Below, in pieces: positions 1 through 11,130 of a stretch of DNA of 64,000 nucleotides. Origin of the DNA: Cardiocondyla obscurior (lineage: Eukaryota; Arthropoda; Insecta; Hymenoptera; Formicidae). The DNA lies in NCBI RefSeq assembly GCF_019399895.1, contig NC_091873.1:310001-374000 (forward strand), written 5' to 3'. A program made the translations under genes and the position numbers. Below the pieces are notes generated by a model. It ran no database searches and was not told the origin of the DNA. It saw only the letters and a list, made by a program, of their open reading frames with translations. Each line of letters begins with the position of its first letter. Position 1 is the first letter of the stretch.

Positions 1-836
1 CCCGATTTTTCCTTTTATTCTTACCTTTGCTCTTTCCCTTCACTTGCCCTCCTTAAAAACCCTTCCCTCTTTCCCTCAAACCAACCCTTTACCTCTGAAA
101 AACTATTTTACTCCCCCGAAACCTTTTTCTACATGCACTCGCTCAGACACACAACCGTTCGCTCTGCTATCGGAAACGAAAGTCTTTTTCTGTTTTATAT
201 TGTACAGATACTTTTTTTTTTTTTAATTTTGTATTTAAATTATTAAAGTAAAATGAGCGACTTGTGCTTTTCAATGGCTGTTGAACGTCACTTCTAGTTG
301 ACACGTTACAATAACAGCGATTGAAAAACTGCATATTTTTAGTATTAATAAGTATTCAAATAACATAAAAGTTATGTAACACGTTCAGCATGAACCAGAT
401 TATTGATCAGACATAAAATAATTTATCTGTATATTATTTTTTCTTTTAAATTCTCAATGTCATTAAGTGCATCACGTAATAACGGTTAGATGTAGTTTTT
501 GACACTACATATATAACCTTTATACTTTTCGATTATGACATTTCAAAGTGTCAAAAACTGAATAATCGTAGCATCAGAAAGTACCGCATGAATGTCAGAA
601 ACTGCATACTTGTTAGTGTCAGAATCTGCAATAGAGCGCTTCATAAGTGTCAGAAACTCAGGCAATAAAAACCATTAATAAAATAATTATTTATTTTAAA
701 AATCTAAATAATTAAACTGAAACTAAGGGTGAATCTCACTAAAAAATATTTAATACATGTGTTAAAATTATTCGATTTTAATTTGATAATTTATTCCGTT
801 CGTAAATAATATAAAACTAGAGTCGGTGCTCTAAAG
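1..836. other. AT-rich flank of the hAT relic, no gene seen
   Basis: No convincing coding region. The segment is AT-rich and holds a pyrimidine-rich start and short dispersed repeats near 545-660, listed separately. A hAT transposase of normal length would need N-terminal and catalytic coding sequence here, and I cannot see it in any frame. Confidence 0.5.
545..662 (+). repeat. Short GTGTCAGAAACTG-type repeats upstream of the hAT relic
   Basis: At least four variants of a 13-15 bp motif close to GTGTCAGAAACTGCA occur within about 115 bp. They lie on one strand and at irregular spacing. Subterminal motif clusters of this kind are typical binding sites of hAT transposases, so this may be the 5' end of the element whose C-terminal coding part follows. 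The terminal inverted repeats themselves were not identified. Confidence 0.45.
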
Positions 837-1826
837 ATGTCAGAAACCCCCCCAGTTACCTTACTTTCTGTAATGCAAAAACCTGATACAAAAGCTTACC
901 TATTATTTTTAAAACCTATTTTGTATCATTTTAATTCTTTCAATCTCTTTTTCCAAAGCTTAGAAACAAGAATCCAAGTATTAAACAGAAAATCTTTAGA
1001 ATTTTTATGTGGCATTTGTAGAAATTTTTTAAAACTTGAGCTATTAAGCAGTTTAAAAGAAATTGATATGCCAGAGTTTGATAAAACAGAAAATCAAATT
1101 TCAATAAATGAAATATATTTAGGAGAAAAATGTCGAATATATCTAAATAATTTAATTACGGAAGGACATGCAGACGTTGTTGCCAACATTCGACGAGATT
1201 GTTTGCAATTTTACGTAACAGCTGCACAAGACATTTGCAAAAGGCTACCAATACGTGATGCCTTTTTATCAAAATTAAAAGTTTTTGAATTTAATACGGC
1301 TTTACGCGATAGTAATAGAGAAAGTTCATTTCGTGATGTCTCTTATATCGTGAGCACCTTTGGAGACTTTGATGAAAAAGATTTGAAGAAAGAGTGGTTT
1401 GCATTATACAAAGATTTTTCAGAATCAGATAAAGATTTGTTAGCAATATTAGAGTTTGATGAATTGTGGAAAAAAATTTTAAAAAGTCATCGATATCCTA
1501 ATTTGAAGTCTGTCTTGAATGCTGTTAGATCATTGCCAAATTCAAATGCCGATTCCGAAAGAATCTTTTCCTTTTTACCAGATATAAAAACTAAAAAACG
1601 AAACAAACTTGCACCTGCAAACGTAAATGCTTTATGCGTGTTTAAGTCAGCATTAAAAGCGAGAAAGGAAACCGCTCTAAATATTAACATCAATGAAGAG
1701 CATTTATCTTTAATGTCAACAGACAAATTATATTCTACATGTCATAAAAAACAAGAAAGTCATCTAACATTATATACTGCAGATGATTGTGACATGGCTG
1801 GTCCTTCCACGTCTACAATGCTATAA
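837..1826 (+). pseudogene. hAT-superfamily transposase, C-terminal part with dimerisation domain
   Basis: An open frame of 329 codons whose C-terminal third looks like the hAT dimerisation domain. The stretch around residues 205-275 has the conserved order hydrophobic-W, R-Y-P-N-L, then L-P-N-S-N-A-D-S-E-R-I-F-S and K-R-N-K-L. Full hAT transposases are about 500-700 residues, with a BED zinc finger and a catalytic DDE core ahead of this domain. Neither is convincing here, so this is a 5'-truncated relic or a last exon. Related insect proteins are often annotated as zinc-finger MYM-like or SCAN3-like. The start at 837 is the first ATG of the open frame, not a demonstrated start. The flanking short repeats fit a transposon end. 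Confidence 0.65.
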
Positions 1827-1873
1827 ATAATTTATTTATGAAAAAAAGAAGTTTAATAATTATCAATTCAATA

Positions 1874-2160
1874 TTAAGTTTGTCGGACACTTTGCGTGTT
1901 GGACAGTTTATTTATTATTAATTTAAAATTAAATTTGTAGGACACTTTGCGTGTTGGACAGTTTATTTATTATCAATTTGAAATTAAATTTGTCGGATAC
2001 TTTGCGTATTGGACAGTTTCGTCGGACACTTTGTGTGTTGGACAGTTTTTTTTTTATTAATTCAATATTAAGTTTGTCGGACACTTTGCGTGTTGAACAG
2101 TTTATTTATTAACAATTTAATATTAAGTTTGTCGGACACTTTGCGTGTTGGACAATTCAG
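1874..2160 (+). repeat. Tandem repeat, about 57-bp unit, six copies of a core
   Basis: The core TCGGACACTTTGCGTGTTGG recurs six times with small changes, near 1881, 1938, 1996, 2021, 2076 and 2134. The spacing is about 55-58 bp except for one 25-bp step. Between cores lies AT-rich sequence ending in TTTATTTATTA. It directly follows the hAT relic and may be its 3' subterminal region, mirroring the short repeat cluster on the 5' side. Confidence 0.8.
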
Positions 2161-2474
2161 AAATGTGGTATGATATGGCTACTGACGAAGGTCCACGTTA
2201 AAAAACCTAACGCACTGTAAGTGGCACCTCCTGGGTAGTGCGGAAGACCACATCATATTCTAACATACAGCCTGTAAAAAAACATGCATCTTGGTGCCCG
2301 CGATTCACGCGGCTCGCACGATGCGAGCACTCGTCTTAGTCACCGTAACTCGAAGGCTACGACTCGTCGCCTACGAATCGTAGCTGCCTCGGTGCGACGA
2401 AGACGGAACATATATATATCTGTCCTCTTCTAAAAGCCGAGCGAAGCGCGCTCACCGATAGGACGCCGGCGTGT

Positions 2475-2726
2475 GTGCGTGATCCCCCACTCCAGCAACA
2501 TAGATGTTGCTCGGAGCTAAAATTCCCATCACTGCTTCTCAGTAATATTAACTTCGATTCCACCTTTTTCATAACCTTTTTCAAGAATCTAGAGGATCGC
2601 CTCACCAACTCTTTTACTCGTATTATTAACCAAATTTCTGCCTCCTCTCCTCATTCTATCTCTATCGTGGATAATCTTCAATTAAAAGGTTCCACGTCAA
2701 TTCCATCTCATCCTTCTAATGTCTAA
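2475..2726 (+). pseudogene. LINE ORF1 C-terminal remnant
   Basis: An 83-codon frame that ends with a TAA at 2724-2726 inside the first codons of ORF2: the ORF2 ATG is at 2719, giving an 8-bp overlap. This overlap is typical of two-ORF LINEs, where ORF2 is translated by reinitiation or shunting. No nucleic-acid-binding motif such as a CCHC knuckle is visible, so the N-terminal and central ORF1 are missing. The true start cannot be chosen. Confidence 0.4.
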
Positions 2727-4795
2727 TACAACAAAAAATAATATGAAAAATAAGAATATCAACACTTCCATTATTCAATGGAACTGTAGAGGCTTTTCCA
2801 ACAAAGATCCGGAAATTAGATGGCTTGCTCTTCAACATCATATTATACTTCTTCAGGAAACACTTTTATCCCCCAATAAAAAATTATCCATTAATGGGTT
2901 TAACATTATTAGAAAAGATATTACTATTCCTGGAGAAAGTGGTATATGTATTGCAATTAAATCCAATATTAAATTTTCTCCTTTAGATCTATCTCACATT
3001 AAAGATCCGTCAATCGAAATTCTTGGAATCACCATTCCCTTCCAAGATGATTTTATTATAATCATTAACATATATAGACATCCGGGAGCCATCACATCAA
3101 ACTCTACTATGACTAAAATTTTTCAATTATCTCACTTAGCTAAATATGTTCTTATATTAGGTGACTTCAATGCTCATCATCAAGCATGGTCATGTTCAAA
3201 AACTGACGGCTTTGGAGGAAAACTCCTTTCCTTTATTGAAGACTTTGATTTACACATACTTAATGATAGCAATCCTACTAGACTTTCTTATCCCCACGAT
3301 TGTTTTTCTATTATTGACCTCTCACTATCCTCGCTTAATTTAGTCCCCTTTTGTTCATCTTATACTATGTCAGACCCGTTGAGCAGTGATTATTATCCGG
3401 TTGTTACAACCATATGTCTTAAAATCAACGTTAACAAAAAATTTGTTTACAAATTTAGCATGAAACCTGAAGAAATTACTCTTCTATCTGACAATTTAGC
3501 CGCAAACTCAACACAACTCGAATCGGTTTATTCAGAAAGTTCTCTTAAAGAATATGATAAATTTATTAGCATTATTAAAAATCATATTATTAATATTATC
3601 AATCTTAGGGAAAATCCACCTAAAACGTTCATCACTAAAGAAGTTAACTTTAAATCTAATGCCGCGCCTTGGTGGAATGATATCTGCTCTCAAGCTACTA
3701 AAAAGCGAAAATTTGCGTTAAACACCTTCAAACAAAACCCATCTTTAGATAATTTAAATATGTACAAAAAAGAGAATCTCTCATGTCGAAGAACTTTATT
3801 TAAACAAAAGAAACAGGGATGGAGGTCATTTTGCAATTCCTTTGACAGCAAAACTCCTACTCCATACATTTGGAAACTTATCAAATCCTTCAGAAAAAAA
3901 GACGTTAACTCTAACAATTTTTCCTCTTCTTTATCTCAATCAAATTCAGAAGAAGCATTCAATGCAGCACTGAATAAACTTTGCCCTTCTTACTGTGCAT
4001 CTCCTCCCTTTCAATCTCTTGGTGCTTCTCTTAATGATGACGAAAATAGCAGCAACATAATTCATTCTTTTCTTGATAACCCCCTCTCTCTTAATGAATT
4101 AAACATGGCCATTTCTAGCTCCAAAAAATCGTCCTCCCCGGCTTTGGATCAAATAGATAATGCCATAATTCAAGCACTTCCGGACGAGTGGCGTGTTGCT
4201 CTCCTCCGATTATACAACCGCTTTCTAAATGAAAATAAACTCCCCCCTTCATGGTCTGATTCTTTAGTCATCTTTATACCAAAACCTGGATCTGTAGGGT
4301 TTCGTCCTATCTCCTTAACGTCATGTTTACTAAAAATTATGGAAAAATGCATTTACTATAGGCTTAAATGGTTAATTAAATCACAAAATATAATCCCTTC
4401 CAATCAATTTGGTTTTCGTCCCTTTAGATCTTGCAATGATAATCTTGTTACATTTACCAATTATATTAGAAAAGGTTTTATGTTAGATTCTTACACGGTA
4501 GCTGCTTTCCTTGACATAGCCGGTGCACTCGATAACGTAATTCCTCAAATTCTAATTTCCGACCTTTTCCATCTCGGCATACCGGCCAAAACTCGTCACT
4601 TTATTAATAATTCCATTAATTTTAAAAATATCTTTTTTGTAAAAGACGGCTCTCTTGTCGGTTCATATCAATCTCATAAAGGTACCCCCCAAGGATCCAT
4701 TTTAAGTCCTACCCTTTTCAATATTTACCTAAAGGATATTAATAATTATCTTGCTCCGAATGTGCGACTTTTACAATATGCCGATGACATAGTTA
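2719..4795 (+). pseudogene. LINE ORF2: endonuclease and reverse transcriptase, truncated
   Basis: The N-terminal 220 residues are an exonuclease-endonuclease-phosphatase type endonuclease: Q-W-N-C-R-G at residues 20-25, L-Q-E-T near 46, G-D-F-N-A-H near 147 and S-D-Y-Y-P near 223. The RT domain begins around residue 470. It has F-I-P-K-P-G, F-R-P-I-S-L-T, N-Q-F-G-F-R, a palm motif, G-T-P-Q-G-S-I-L-S-P and the active-site box Y-A-D-D at about 687-690. The palm motif A reads F-L-D-I-A-G-A-L-D, which keeps both expected acidic positions. The frame then runs into mariner sequence. RNase H, thumb and C-terminal domains are missing, so the protein would be inactive. The motif set suits the I/Jockey group; clade assignment is approximate. 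Confidence 0.8.
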
Positions 4796-5475
4796 TACAG
4801 GGTGTCCGGTTCGTTTTGTCATTCCGGAAATTTTGGGGTAGACAAGAATATTTTAAGACGAAAAGTCCTAGACAATTATGCAAAATTTGTAACCGTTGAT
4901 TTTATAAAAATTATTATGTCTTGGCGAATGAACGCTAAGAAATCTATGGGCTGGGCGCGGCGATGGCATTGTTTCGTTTTCTGCAGAAAGTAGCCGAGTC
5001 GAATAATACTGATTGGGGTTCGGCGAGCGGGTTCGGCGAATGAGCTCTAAGCAACTTAGGGGCCGGCTGCGGCCGCGGCGGCGACGGTGTTTTTAAAGAT
5101 ATAATCTGAGTCAACTCAGAAAGAAACAATCACGTATTGAAGTCTTTGCGGCAAAGATGAAACGAATGCGCTCGCGATTATATAATACCGTGCCGACAAA
5201 CAATTAAATGTTTCCGCGCTTCCGAAAGCACGATATTAACATTAACATATTATGCTGTGTGACGTCTCGGCTTATGGATTTAGGGATTTCTAGGGAAATA
5301 GTGAAAAAGACCAGAGCGTCGATATTTAATTCTCCACTCTAGGTATCCTAGGGTCTAGGTTGGAGTTGCTCTTCTTTAGTTTAAGGGGCAATCTGCATGC
5401 ACCGATTATACCCCGGGATGGCAAGAGCCGTTTCTGCCTTATCGTAGGAAGTTACAAGAATAGATCTTTTTTATC

Positions 5476-5862
5476 TTAGCTTTTATTCTCTTTAGGTGTA
5501 CAATTGCTAATAATTTTATTAAATAGTCGGTCTATAGTTTTGGGAGGATTTTCGCCCAGAACTTCCACTTCAGTGTCGGAAGTGGTAAGGTCTATAGTCT
5601 CGATTATTCGGGGAGGGCGGTGGACAGTAATAAAATGGCCCTTTTGAATGGTAAGTATTCTAGGGCCTCTGGGCTTCGATGGCCCAGGCTGCGGGTCTTT
5701 CGAGGCGGTCTTTTCGGGTGCCCCGAACGAGCTGGGAGGGGGAGAACTTGAAGGATGGTTGGCGGCCTCCTTCTCTGCGGCGATGAGATCCCTCAAACGC
5801 CGATAAATCTCCGCCCTTTCGCGCCTTTTCTTTCCGCCTCTATATTTTTTCCTTCATACCAT
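5476..5862 (-). CDS. Short basic/acidic ORF with SUMO-interaction-like motif, unknown
   Basis: An open frame on the minus strand, closed upstream by a TGA near 5860 and ending at 5476. No ATG opens it, so it may be a terminal exon or the tail of a longer protein. The N-terminal part is strongly basic (R-K-K-Y-R-G-G-K-K-R-R-E-R). The middle is rich in P and S. The C-terminal part has I-E-T-I-D-L-T-T-S-D-T-E-V-E-V-L, a hydrophobic core followed by acidic residues as in SUMO-interaction motifs. An AATAAA overlaps the last codons and could serve as poly(A) signal. I do not recognise the family. Confidence 0.3.
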
Positions 5863-5879
5863 CTAGAATCATAATGCGT

Positions 5880-6650
5880 AAATGCAGACGATTTTCATCG
5901 AGCTTGCACTATTAAGCAAATGATTTTATGGGATAAGAAAGGAAAATTGTGATGCGGAAGGTATGCCTATTGTCTTTGAATTGCATGAATCGCAGACGAC
6001 CGTTCAGATCGTGGTGCGGCTATGCGTCAAAACACTAATTAAGCACATTACTCGCAGACAATTGGAGAGAAGGGAAATTGTAATGCAGAAGTGTGCAGAT
6101 CGAGGTGGAGTTGCACGTATTTGCAGACAATCCTTCAGATCGTAATGCAATTGTGCATCTGCGTTTCGATTATGCACATGCTTGCAAACGATTTTAAGGA
6201 AAGGTGGAATCGTGGTATATTGAGATACAGACGATTGTAAGGAGAAGGAAATTTAATTGCGAAATGCCAGGATTCGTATTTGAGATGGCGAGTACTGCAG
6301 ACGACTCTTTGGTCGTGATACACTGTTCGCAGCGAAAATCGAACCTGCACTGTTGAGCAATTAATGATTGAAATAGGAAAGGCTTGATTTGCGAAAAGTT
6401 AAGATTTATTAATTAAGATGGCGAGTAATTGCAGACAACCCTCAGGTCGTGATGCACATTTCGCAGCGAAACAACAAATCTATACTATTAAGCAAATATT
6501 GAGGAATGGGAGGGATCCGATTTGCAAAATGCGAGAATTTGTATTTTGAGATGGCGAGTACTGCAGACAACCCTCAGGTCGTAATGCAAGCTTCGCAGCG
6601 GAAAAACAAATCTGCACTTTTGAGCAATCGGTTTGATAATTTATTAGGAA
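5880..6650 (+). repeat. Degenerate 130-bp tandem repeat with GCAGAC core
   Basis: Units share the order TACTGCAGAC(A/G)A, CTCAGGTCGTRATGCA, TTCGCAGCG, then CTGCACT-TTGAGCAA. The clearest copies begin near 6296, 6430 and 6562, a period of 132-134 bp. More diverged copies occur near 5882, 5992, 6054 and 6127. No long reading frame is kept through the units. Confidence 0.7.
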
Positions 6651-6988
6651 ACAAAGATATGGTTTAATACAGAGGAGGAAGAGAAGAACGACTTAGCGGC
6701 CAATATTAACTTTTACGCTTTAATCGTTCTCTTTAAGCCCCTAAGGCTTGTAGATGTACCAATAATTAGTTACATCGATTTTTCTTAATATTAAGAGGAT
6801 CGAATTTAGAAATGGGAAGAATTATTTCAAAATTTAATCAACTTACTTTGAGTTTATTAAAAAGAAGACACGGCGCCTTTACAAGTCGGTTGGTTGGTCC
6901 AGACAAATGCAGCGTGATTATGTTACAGCGGCTTCGTGACCCTCGGGTAGCTTCCGCAATTACACACGTTCGTTGATTTTTAAAAAAG

Positions 6989-7026
6989 ACTGAACGCTCG
7001 CTCGGGCCGCGGGCCCGCTTATATAG
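6989..7026 (-). promoter_or_regulatory. Possible minus-strand TATA box and initiator
   Basis: On the minus strand TATATAAG (7018-7025) is followed about 34 bp downstream by TCAGT (6989-6993), the arthropod initiator consensus, with GC-rich sequence between. Spacing is a few bases longer than the usual 30-31. It would drive transcription through the tandem repeat toward the ORF at 5476-5862. Confidence 0.35.
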
Positions 7027-8493
7027 GTCTAGCATCCCTTGCATTAGACGACAGGGAAGGGGGCCTTTTGCGTCTTAGATTTTTCGGTATGACGCAGCTA
7101 GCGGCGGAGAAATCGTATGGAATTTTTCGTACATGTACTGTTTATTAATTTGGGGGGTTTCGGTCCCCCTAGCGCTGATAGCGGTGCGATTGAAACCTGT
7201 AGCTCTGAATGTTATTGTTAGATATCGCGAAACTATGCGTTCCTAGAATTGGCGACTGATCTAATGCCGTGCGAAAGTTTATTCTCACGCGATTTAAGTT
7301 TTAAGCATTCAGAGTCACAGATAAATCTTGCGGGTGTATTAAAATAATTATTTATAAAAATTATGCGGGTACATATGAGAGTAAACACGTTAATATTCTT
7401 AATTTCAATTTTGCGAAAAGAAAAAGATATATGCGCTCATATGTACGTGCACTTACAATGGACGAGATATAATTGTGACAAGTAATTTTAATAATAATTA
7501 TCGGCGCGCTTATGATTATCGCAATGCTGCGCCTGTGGAATGGCAGCGCGGCTGACAAGCATGGTTGCCAGTTAGCCATTCGGAAGGCGCTGAATACATG
7601 TACTGGGGTGCTCTCAGATGGTAACATAGGCGGTCTCTTTTCTTAAAAGTAATTTTAGTACTTAAATAAAATATCCTTAAATAGGATCGTTCGGTATCAC
7701 TAAAAGTATTAAATTTGGTAAACTCTAAGAAAAGGTGGTAGTGCTGGCGAAAGTGATACAGATTTAATATTACAAAATTCAGTAAACGATTGTTACTTTC
7801 TACAATCATTAAATTATTAAATTATTGAATTTTGTTTATTCCACGTGTTCTTAGAGTTTTAACAATGGAATTTTCCTTTGGTGTTCAATAGTCAGCCAGA
7901 GACATCGGTTTAGCCGTAATGTTTATCATATGTCAGCAGATAGAGCGTGGCGCCTCCATTTTGTGTATCTCATAAATTAAGCAATTAGGGACCGCGTGTG
8001 CGACTCGAGGATCCGATATCTTGGGCTGTTTATTGTTTGCGCTCTTGGCTTTTGGCGCCTTCTTGGCTGGCTCTTGTTCAAAGGAAAAAATACTTATTCT
8101 AATAATCTATAATTATTTGGCAGAACGCATTGCATTTTATCAATTTAATAGAACAAGTTTTTCGAAAGCGCGAGAGTATACGGCGGTATAAGAAAATGAG
8201 TTGCGCACGGCTCATGAATTGTTAATATGTGGAAAAAATTATATATTAATGTAATCAAGTTCTTTTAAATTGACATTATGCGTAAATATTTTTAGAATGT
8301 CGCTGTACGTTCTGTTTTATCATTAACATATTGGATATTGTTCTTAAAGTCTACCATAGATTATTTCTTACAGAGAGGGACCGTCTATCCAAAAGACCAG
8401 GTTGAGAATCTTCACTCTCATGTTATTGGTCGAATCGATTATACTAGGATCTAGGAACTTTATTTAGTGGAAATTTTAATTTCGGACGTCACA

Positions 8494-9475
8494 GCTGTTT
8501 TTAGGATTTCAGATATCAAATAAAACGTATTTTTAATATTAGGAAATTATTAATATTAAGATGTGCTATCATTTCCTCACTACCTAGCGGTAGATAGCAT
8601 AGTGCGTTTTTTTTATCGTGGTATCCTCGGTAGGCCTAATCCACTGTCATTGTTTAATTTAAAAATTGTTCAAAGTGTCCTCCTCTTTGTTGCACGCAGA
8701 GTCGGGCCCTTCGAACAACGTCTTGCGTCGCTTGATGGACCATATGCGGCGTAATGGTAGCGAAGGCCGCAACGATGGCCTCGCGTACCTCGTTTATAGT
8801 GCCGTTTCGCTGAGGCTCGACTAAGTTTTTTATGTGTCCCCATAAAAAATAGTCCAGCGGAGTCAAATCTGGCGATCGTGGTGGCCAAATAATTGGACCA
8901 CCACGACCGATCCACCTGTCGCGAAAGCGTGCGTCTAAAAGTCGGCGTAGTCCTCGACTCCAATGAGCCGGTGCCCCGTCGTGCTGGTAAATCATGTTTC
9001 TCCTTGTTGTCAGCGGAATATTTTCAAGAAGACCAGGGAGCTCGGTGTCCAAAAAATATTCATAAAATTCGCCGGTTAAACGTGGCGGAAGAAAATATGG
9101 ACCAATCTAATACAAATAAAAAAAAATTTTTGTTACAGAGTATTTAATAAAATAATTGTTTTTTTTCTGTTTGTACTTGCCACATGATTATCGATGAGTC
9201 CCGCCCATACATTTATGGACCATCGATATTGAAAAGCTCCCTGTCTAATAGCATGAGGATTTTTATCCGACCAGTAAAGGCGGTTCCTTAAATTAATTAC
9301 GCCGTTTGGCGTAAACGTCGACTCGTCAGTCCAGAGGATAGAGTCTGGAAAAGATGCGTCTCTCCTGCTCTGTGCGAGAAACCCTGCAGTACGAACATTT
9401 TTTGATAATTATTATTCCCTCAAATTATCACGAATATAACAGTTAATAAAAATACCTTTACAGAAATAGAACCGT
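8494..9475 (-). repeat. Left inner arm of mariner inverted duplication
   Basis: This stretch is the reverse complement of about 10193-11135, covering the catalytic exons and both introns of the transposase and the 3' non-coding segment. The main difference is a short segment near 8797-8815, where the right arm has lost bases. In a read-through transcript the two arms would pair over about 1 kb here, plus the outer 460 bp. Confidence 0.85.
8654..9383 (-). pseudogene. Mariner-type transposase, catalytic exons only, inverted copy
   Basis: Reverse-strand copy of the last two transposase exons. The upstream exon (about 9383-9181) contains I-L-W-T-D-E-S-T, the first catalytic aspartate. The last exon (9106-8654) contains H-D-G-A-P-A-H with the second aspartate and S-P-D-L-T-P-L-D-Y-F-L-W-G with the third. 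Forty-one residues separate the second aspartate from that of L-D-Y-F, i.e. DD41D spacing. The last exon is open to its stop and keeps the segment lost in the right arm. It has no N-terminal DNA-binding exon on this strand, so it cannot make a full transposase. Confidence 0.7.
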
Positions 9476-9788
9476 AGATCGTTTATCACACTATTTACAC
9501 TCAGTATTGTTTTGTTTTGAAAGTCATTTTCAGTATCCTTTATTATTATCAATTGTTAAAAAATATTGTAAATATTGTCGATAATGTATTATACATAAAT
9601 TTGACAAAAGATAAAATGTTTAGTCTGTTTACGATCTTTGTAACTTAAACTGGCTTTTTCGACATCTGTCAATTTATCAGGTAAGTAACAAGTGTTGAAC
9701 CTATTTTATTTAATTACTTATTAAACTATATATTAAATTTAAATGCCTAAGCGTTTACTGAGTGTAAATTTGTGTGTCAAACGAAAGG

Positions 9789-10985
9789 ATGCCTCGCTAT
9801 TATTCCTCGGAAGAATTGACGGAAATGATAATAGCGTATGGACAAGCCGGCGAAAACGCGAATCGTGCTGCCGAAATTTACGCCGAACAATTTCCCGGGC
9901 GTGCACATTACCCGTGTAATCGTACAATTTTACGGGTTGTACAAAGATTACGGCAAACAAGGTGTTTTGTGCATAACATAAATAATGCACCTGCACGTGT
10001 TCCGGTTGAAAATCAAGAACGAATACTTCATTTATTCGAAGATCAGCCGGACATGAGTATTCGTCGCGCGTCGTATCAACTAAACTTGTCGAGATACAGG
10101 ATACACCATACTCTTCGGCAAAATGCGTTGCACCCGTTTCATTACCAGCGTGTGCAACAACTTTTACCGAGAGATTTCAAACCACGGGTGTATTTCTGTG
10201 AAGGTATTTTTATTAACTGTTATATTTGTGATAATTTGAGGGAATAATAATTATCAAAAAATGTTCGTACTGCAGGGTTCCTCGCACAGAGCAGGAGAGA
10301 CGCATCTTTTCCAGACTCTATCCTCTGGACTGACGAGTCGACGTTTACGCCAAACGGCGTAATTAATTTAAGGAACCGCCTTTACTGGTCGGATGAAAAT
10401 CCACATGTTATTAGACAGGGAGCTTTTCAATATCGATGGTCCATAAATGTATGGGCGGGACTCATCAATAATCATGTGGCAAGTACAAACGGAAAAAAAC
10501 AATTATTTTATTAAATACTCTGTAACAAAAATTTTTTTTTATTTGTATTAGATTGGTCCATATTTTCTTCCGCCACGTTTAACCGGCGAATTTTATGAAT
10601 ATTTTTTGGACACCGAGCTCCCTGGTCTTCTTGAAAATATTCCGCTGACAACAAGGAGAAACATGATTTACCAGCACGACGGGGCACCGGCTCATTGGAG
10701 TCGAGGACTACGCCGACTTTTAGACGCACGCTTTCGCGACAGGTGGATCGGTCGTGGTGGTCCAATTATTTGGCCACCACGATCGCCAGATTTGACTCCG
10801 CTGGACTATTTTTTATGGGGACACATAAAAAACTTAGTCGAGCCTCAGCGAAACGAGGCGCGATCGTTGCGGCCTTCGCTACCATTACGCCGCATATGGT
10901 CCATCAAGCGACGCAAGACGTTGTTCGAAGGGCCCGACTCTGCGTGCAACAAAGAGGAGGACACTTTGAACAATTTTTAAATTAA
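9789..10985 (+). pseudogene. Mariner-type transposase, three exons, frameshifted
   Basis: Exon 1 (9789-10203, starting M-P-R-Y-Y) encodes the N-terminal DNA-binding region, which resembles the insect helix-turn-helix domain called DUF4817. Intron 1 (10204-10275) is GT-AG. Exon 2 (10276-10478) carries the first catalytic D. Intron 2 (10479-10551) begins GCAAGT, a GC-AG intron, and its removal keeps the frame. Exon 3 (10552-10985) carries the D of H-D-G-A-P-A-H and of L-D-Y-F-L-W-G. A deletion near 10853 relative to the left arm shifts the frame, so the C-terminus is scrambled. Only this copy is joined to the N-terminal exon, so the element has no intact full-length transposase. Confidence 0.75.
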
Positions 10986-11130
10986 ACAATGACAGTGGAT
11001 TAGGCCTACCGGGGATACCACGATAAAAAAAACGCACTATGCTATCTACCGCTAGGTAGTGAGGAAATGATAGCACATCTTAATATTAATAATTTCCTAA
11101 TATTAAAAATACGTTTTATTTGATGTCTGA
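10193..11130 (+). repeat. Right inner arm of mariner inverted duplication
   Basis: Reverse complement of 8494-9475. Together with the outer arms (4796-5257 and about 11138-11596) it makes the element a long imperfect palindrome with a loop of about 720 bp. Confidence 0.85.

Larger units (their letters stand above)
2161..4795 (+). mobile_element. I/Jockey-type non-LTR retrotransposon, 3' half lost
   Basis: A LINE with a probable 5' untranslated region from about 2160, the tail of ORF1, and ORF2 encoding endonuclease and reverse transcriptase. It stops abruptly just after the RT active-site motif, where a mariner-type inverted-repeat element begins at 4796. The sequence on the far side of that element (11599 onward) does not read as the rest of the RT, so the 3' half was lost or is too diverged to recognise. 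The 5' boundary is inferred from the end of the tandem repeat. Confidence 0.7.
5258..8493. mobile_element. 3.2-kb insertion of unknown type in the left mariner arm
   Basis: The right mariner arm is uninterrupted at the matching site (near 11138), so the insertion edges can be read by comparison. The insert starts TGTGACGTC and ends GACGTCACA, a 9-bp perfect inverted repeat with TG...CA ends, and is flanked by GCTG on both sides. A 4-bp duplication with TG...CA ends could fit a very long solo LTR, while the palindromic ends also fit a DNA transposon. It contains a minus-strand open frame (5476-5862), a 130-bp tandem repeat (about 5880-6650) and a minus-strand TATA/initiator pair near 7020. No transposase or RT is visible. 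Confidence 0.65.

Noticed and set aside
1874..2160. CRISPR-like array of 57-bp units
   Set aside because: The intervening segments are themselves repeats, and the context is an insect transposon.
4944..5129. Proline-rich minus-strand ORF
   Set aside because: It lies in the mariner end and its mirror occurs at 11270; it is a frame through inverted-repeat sequence.
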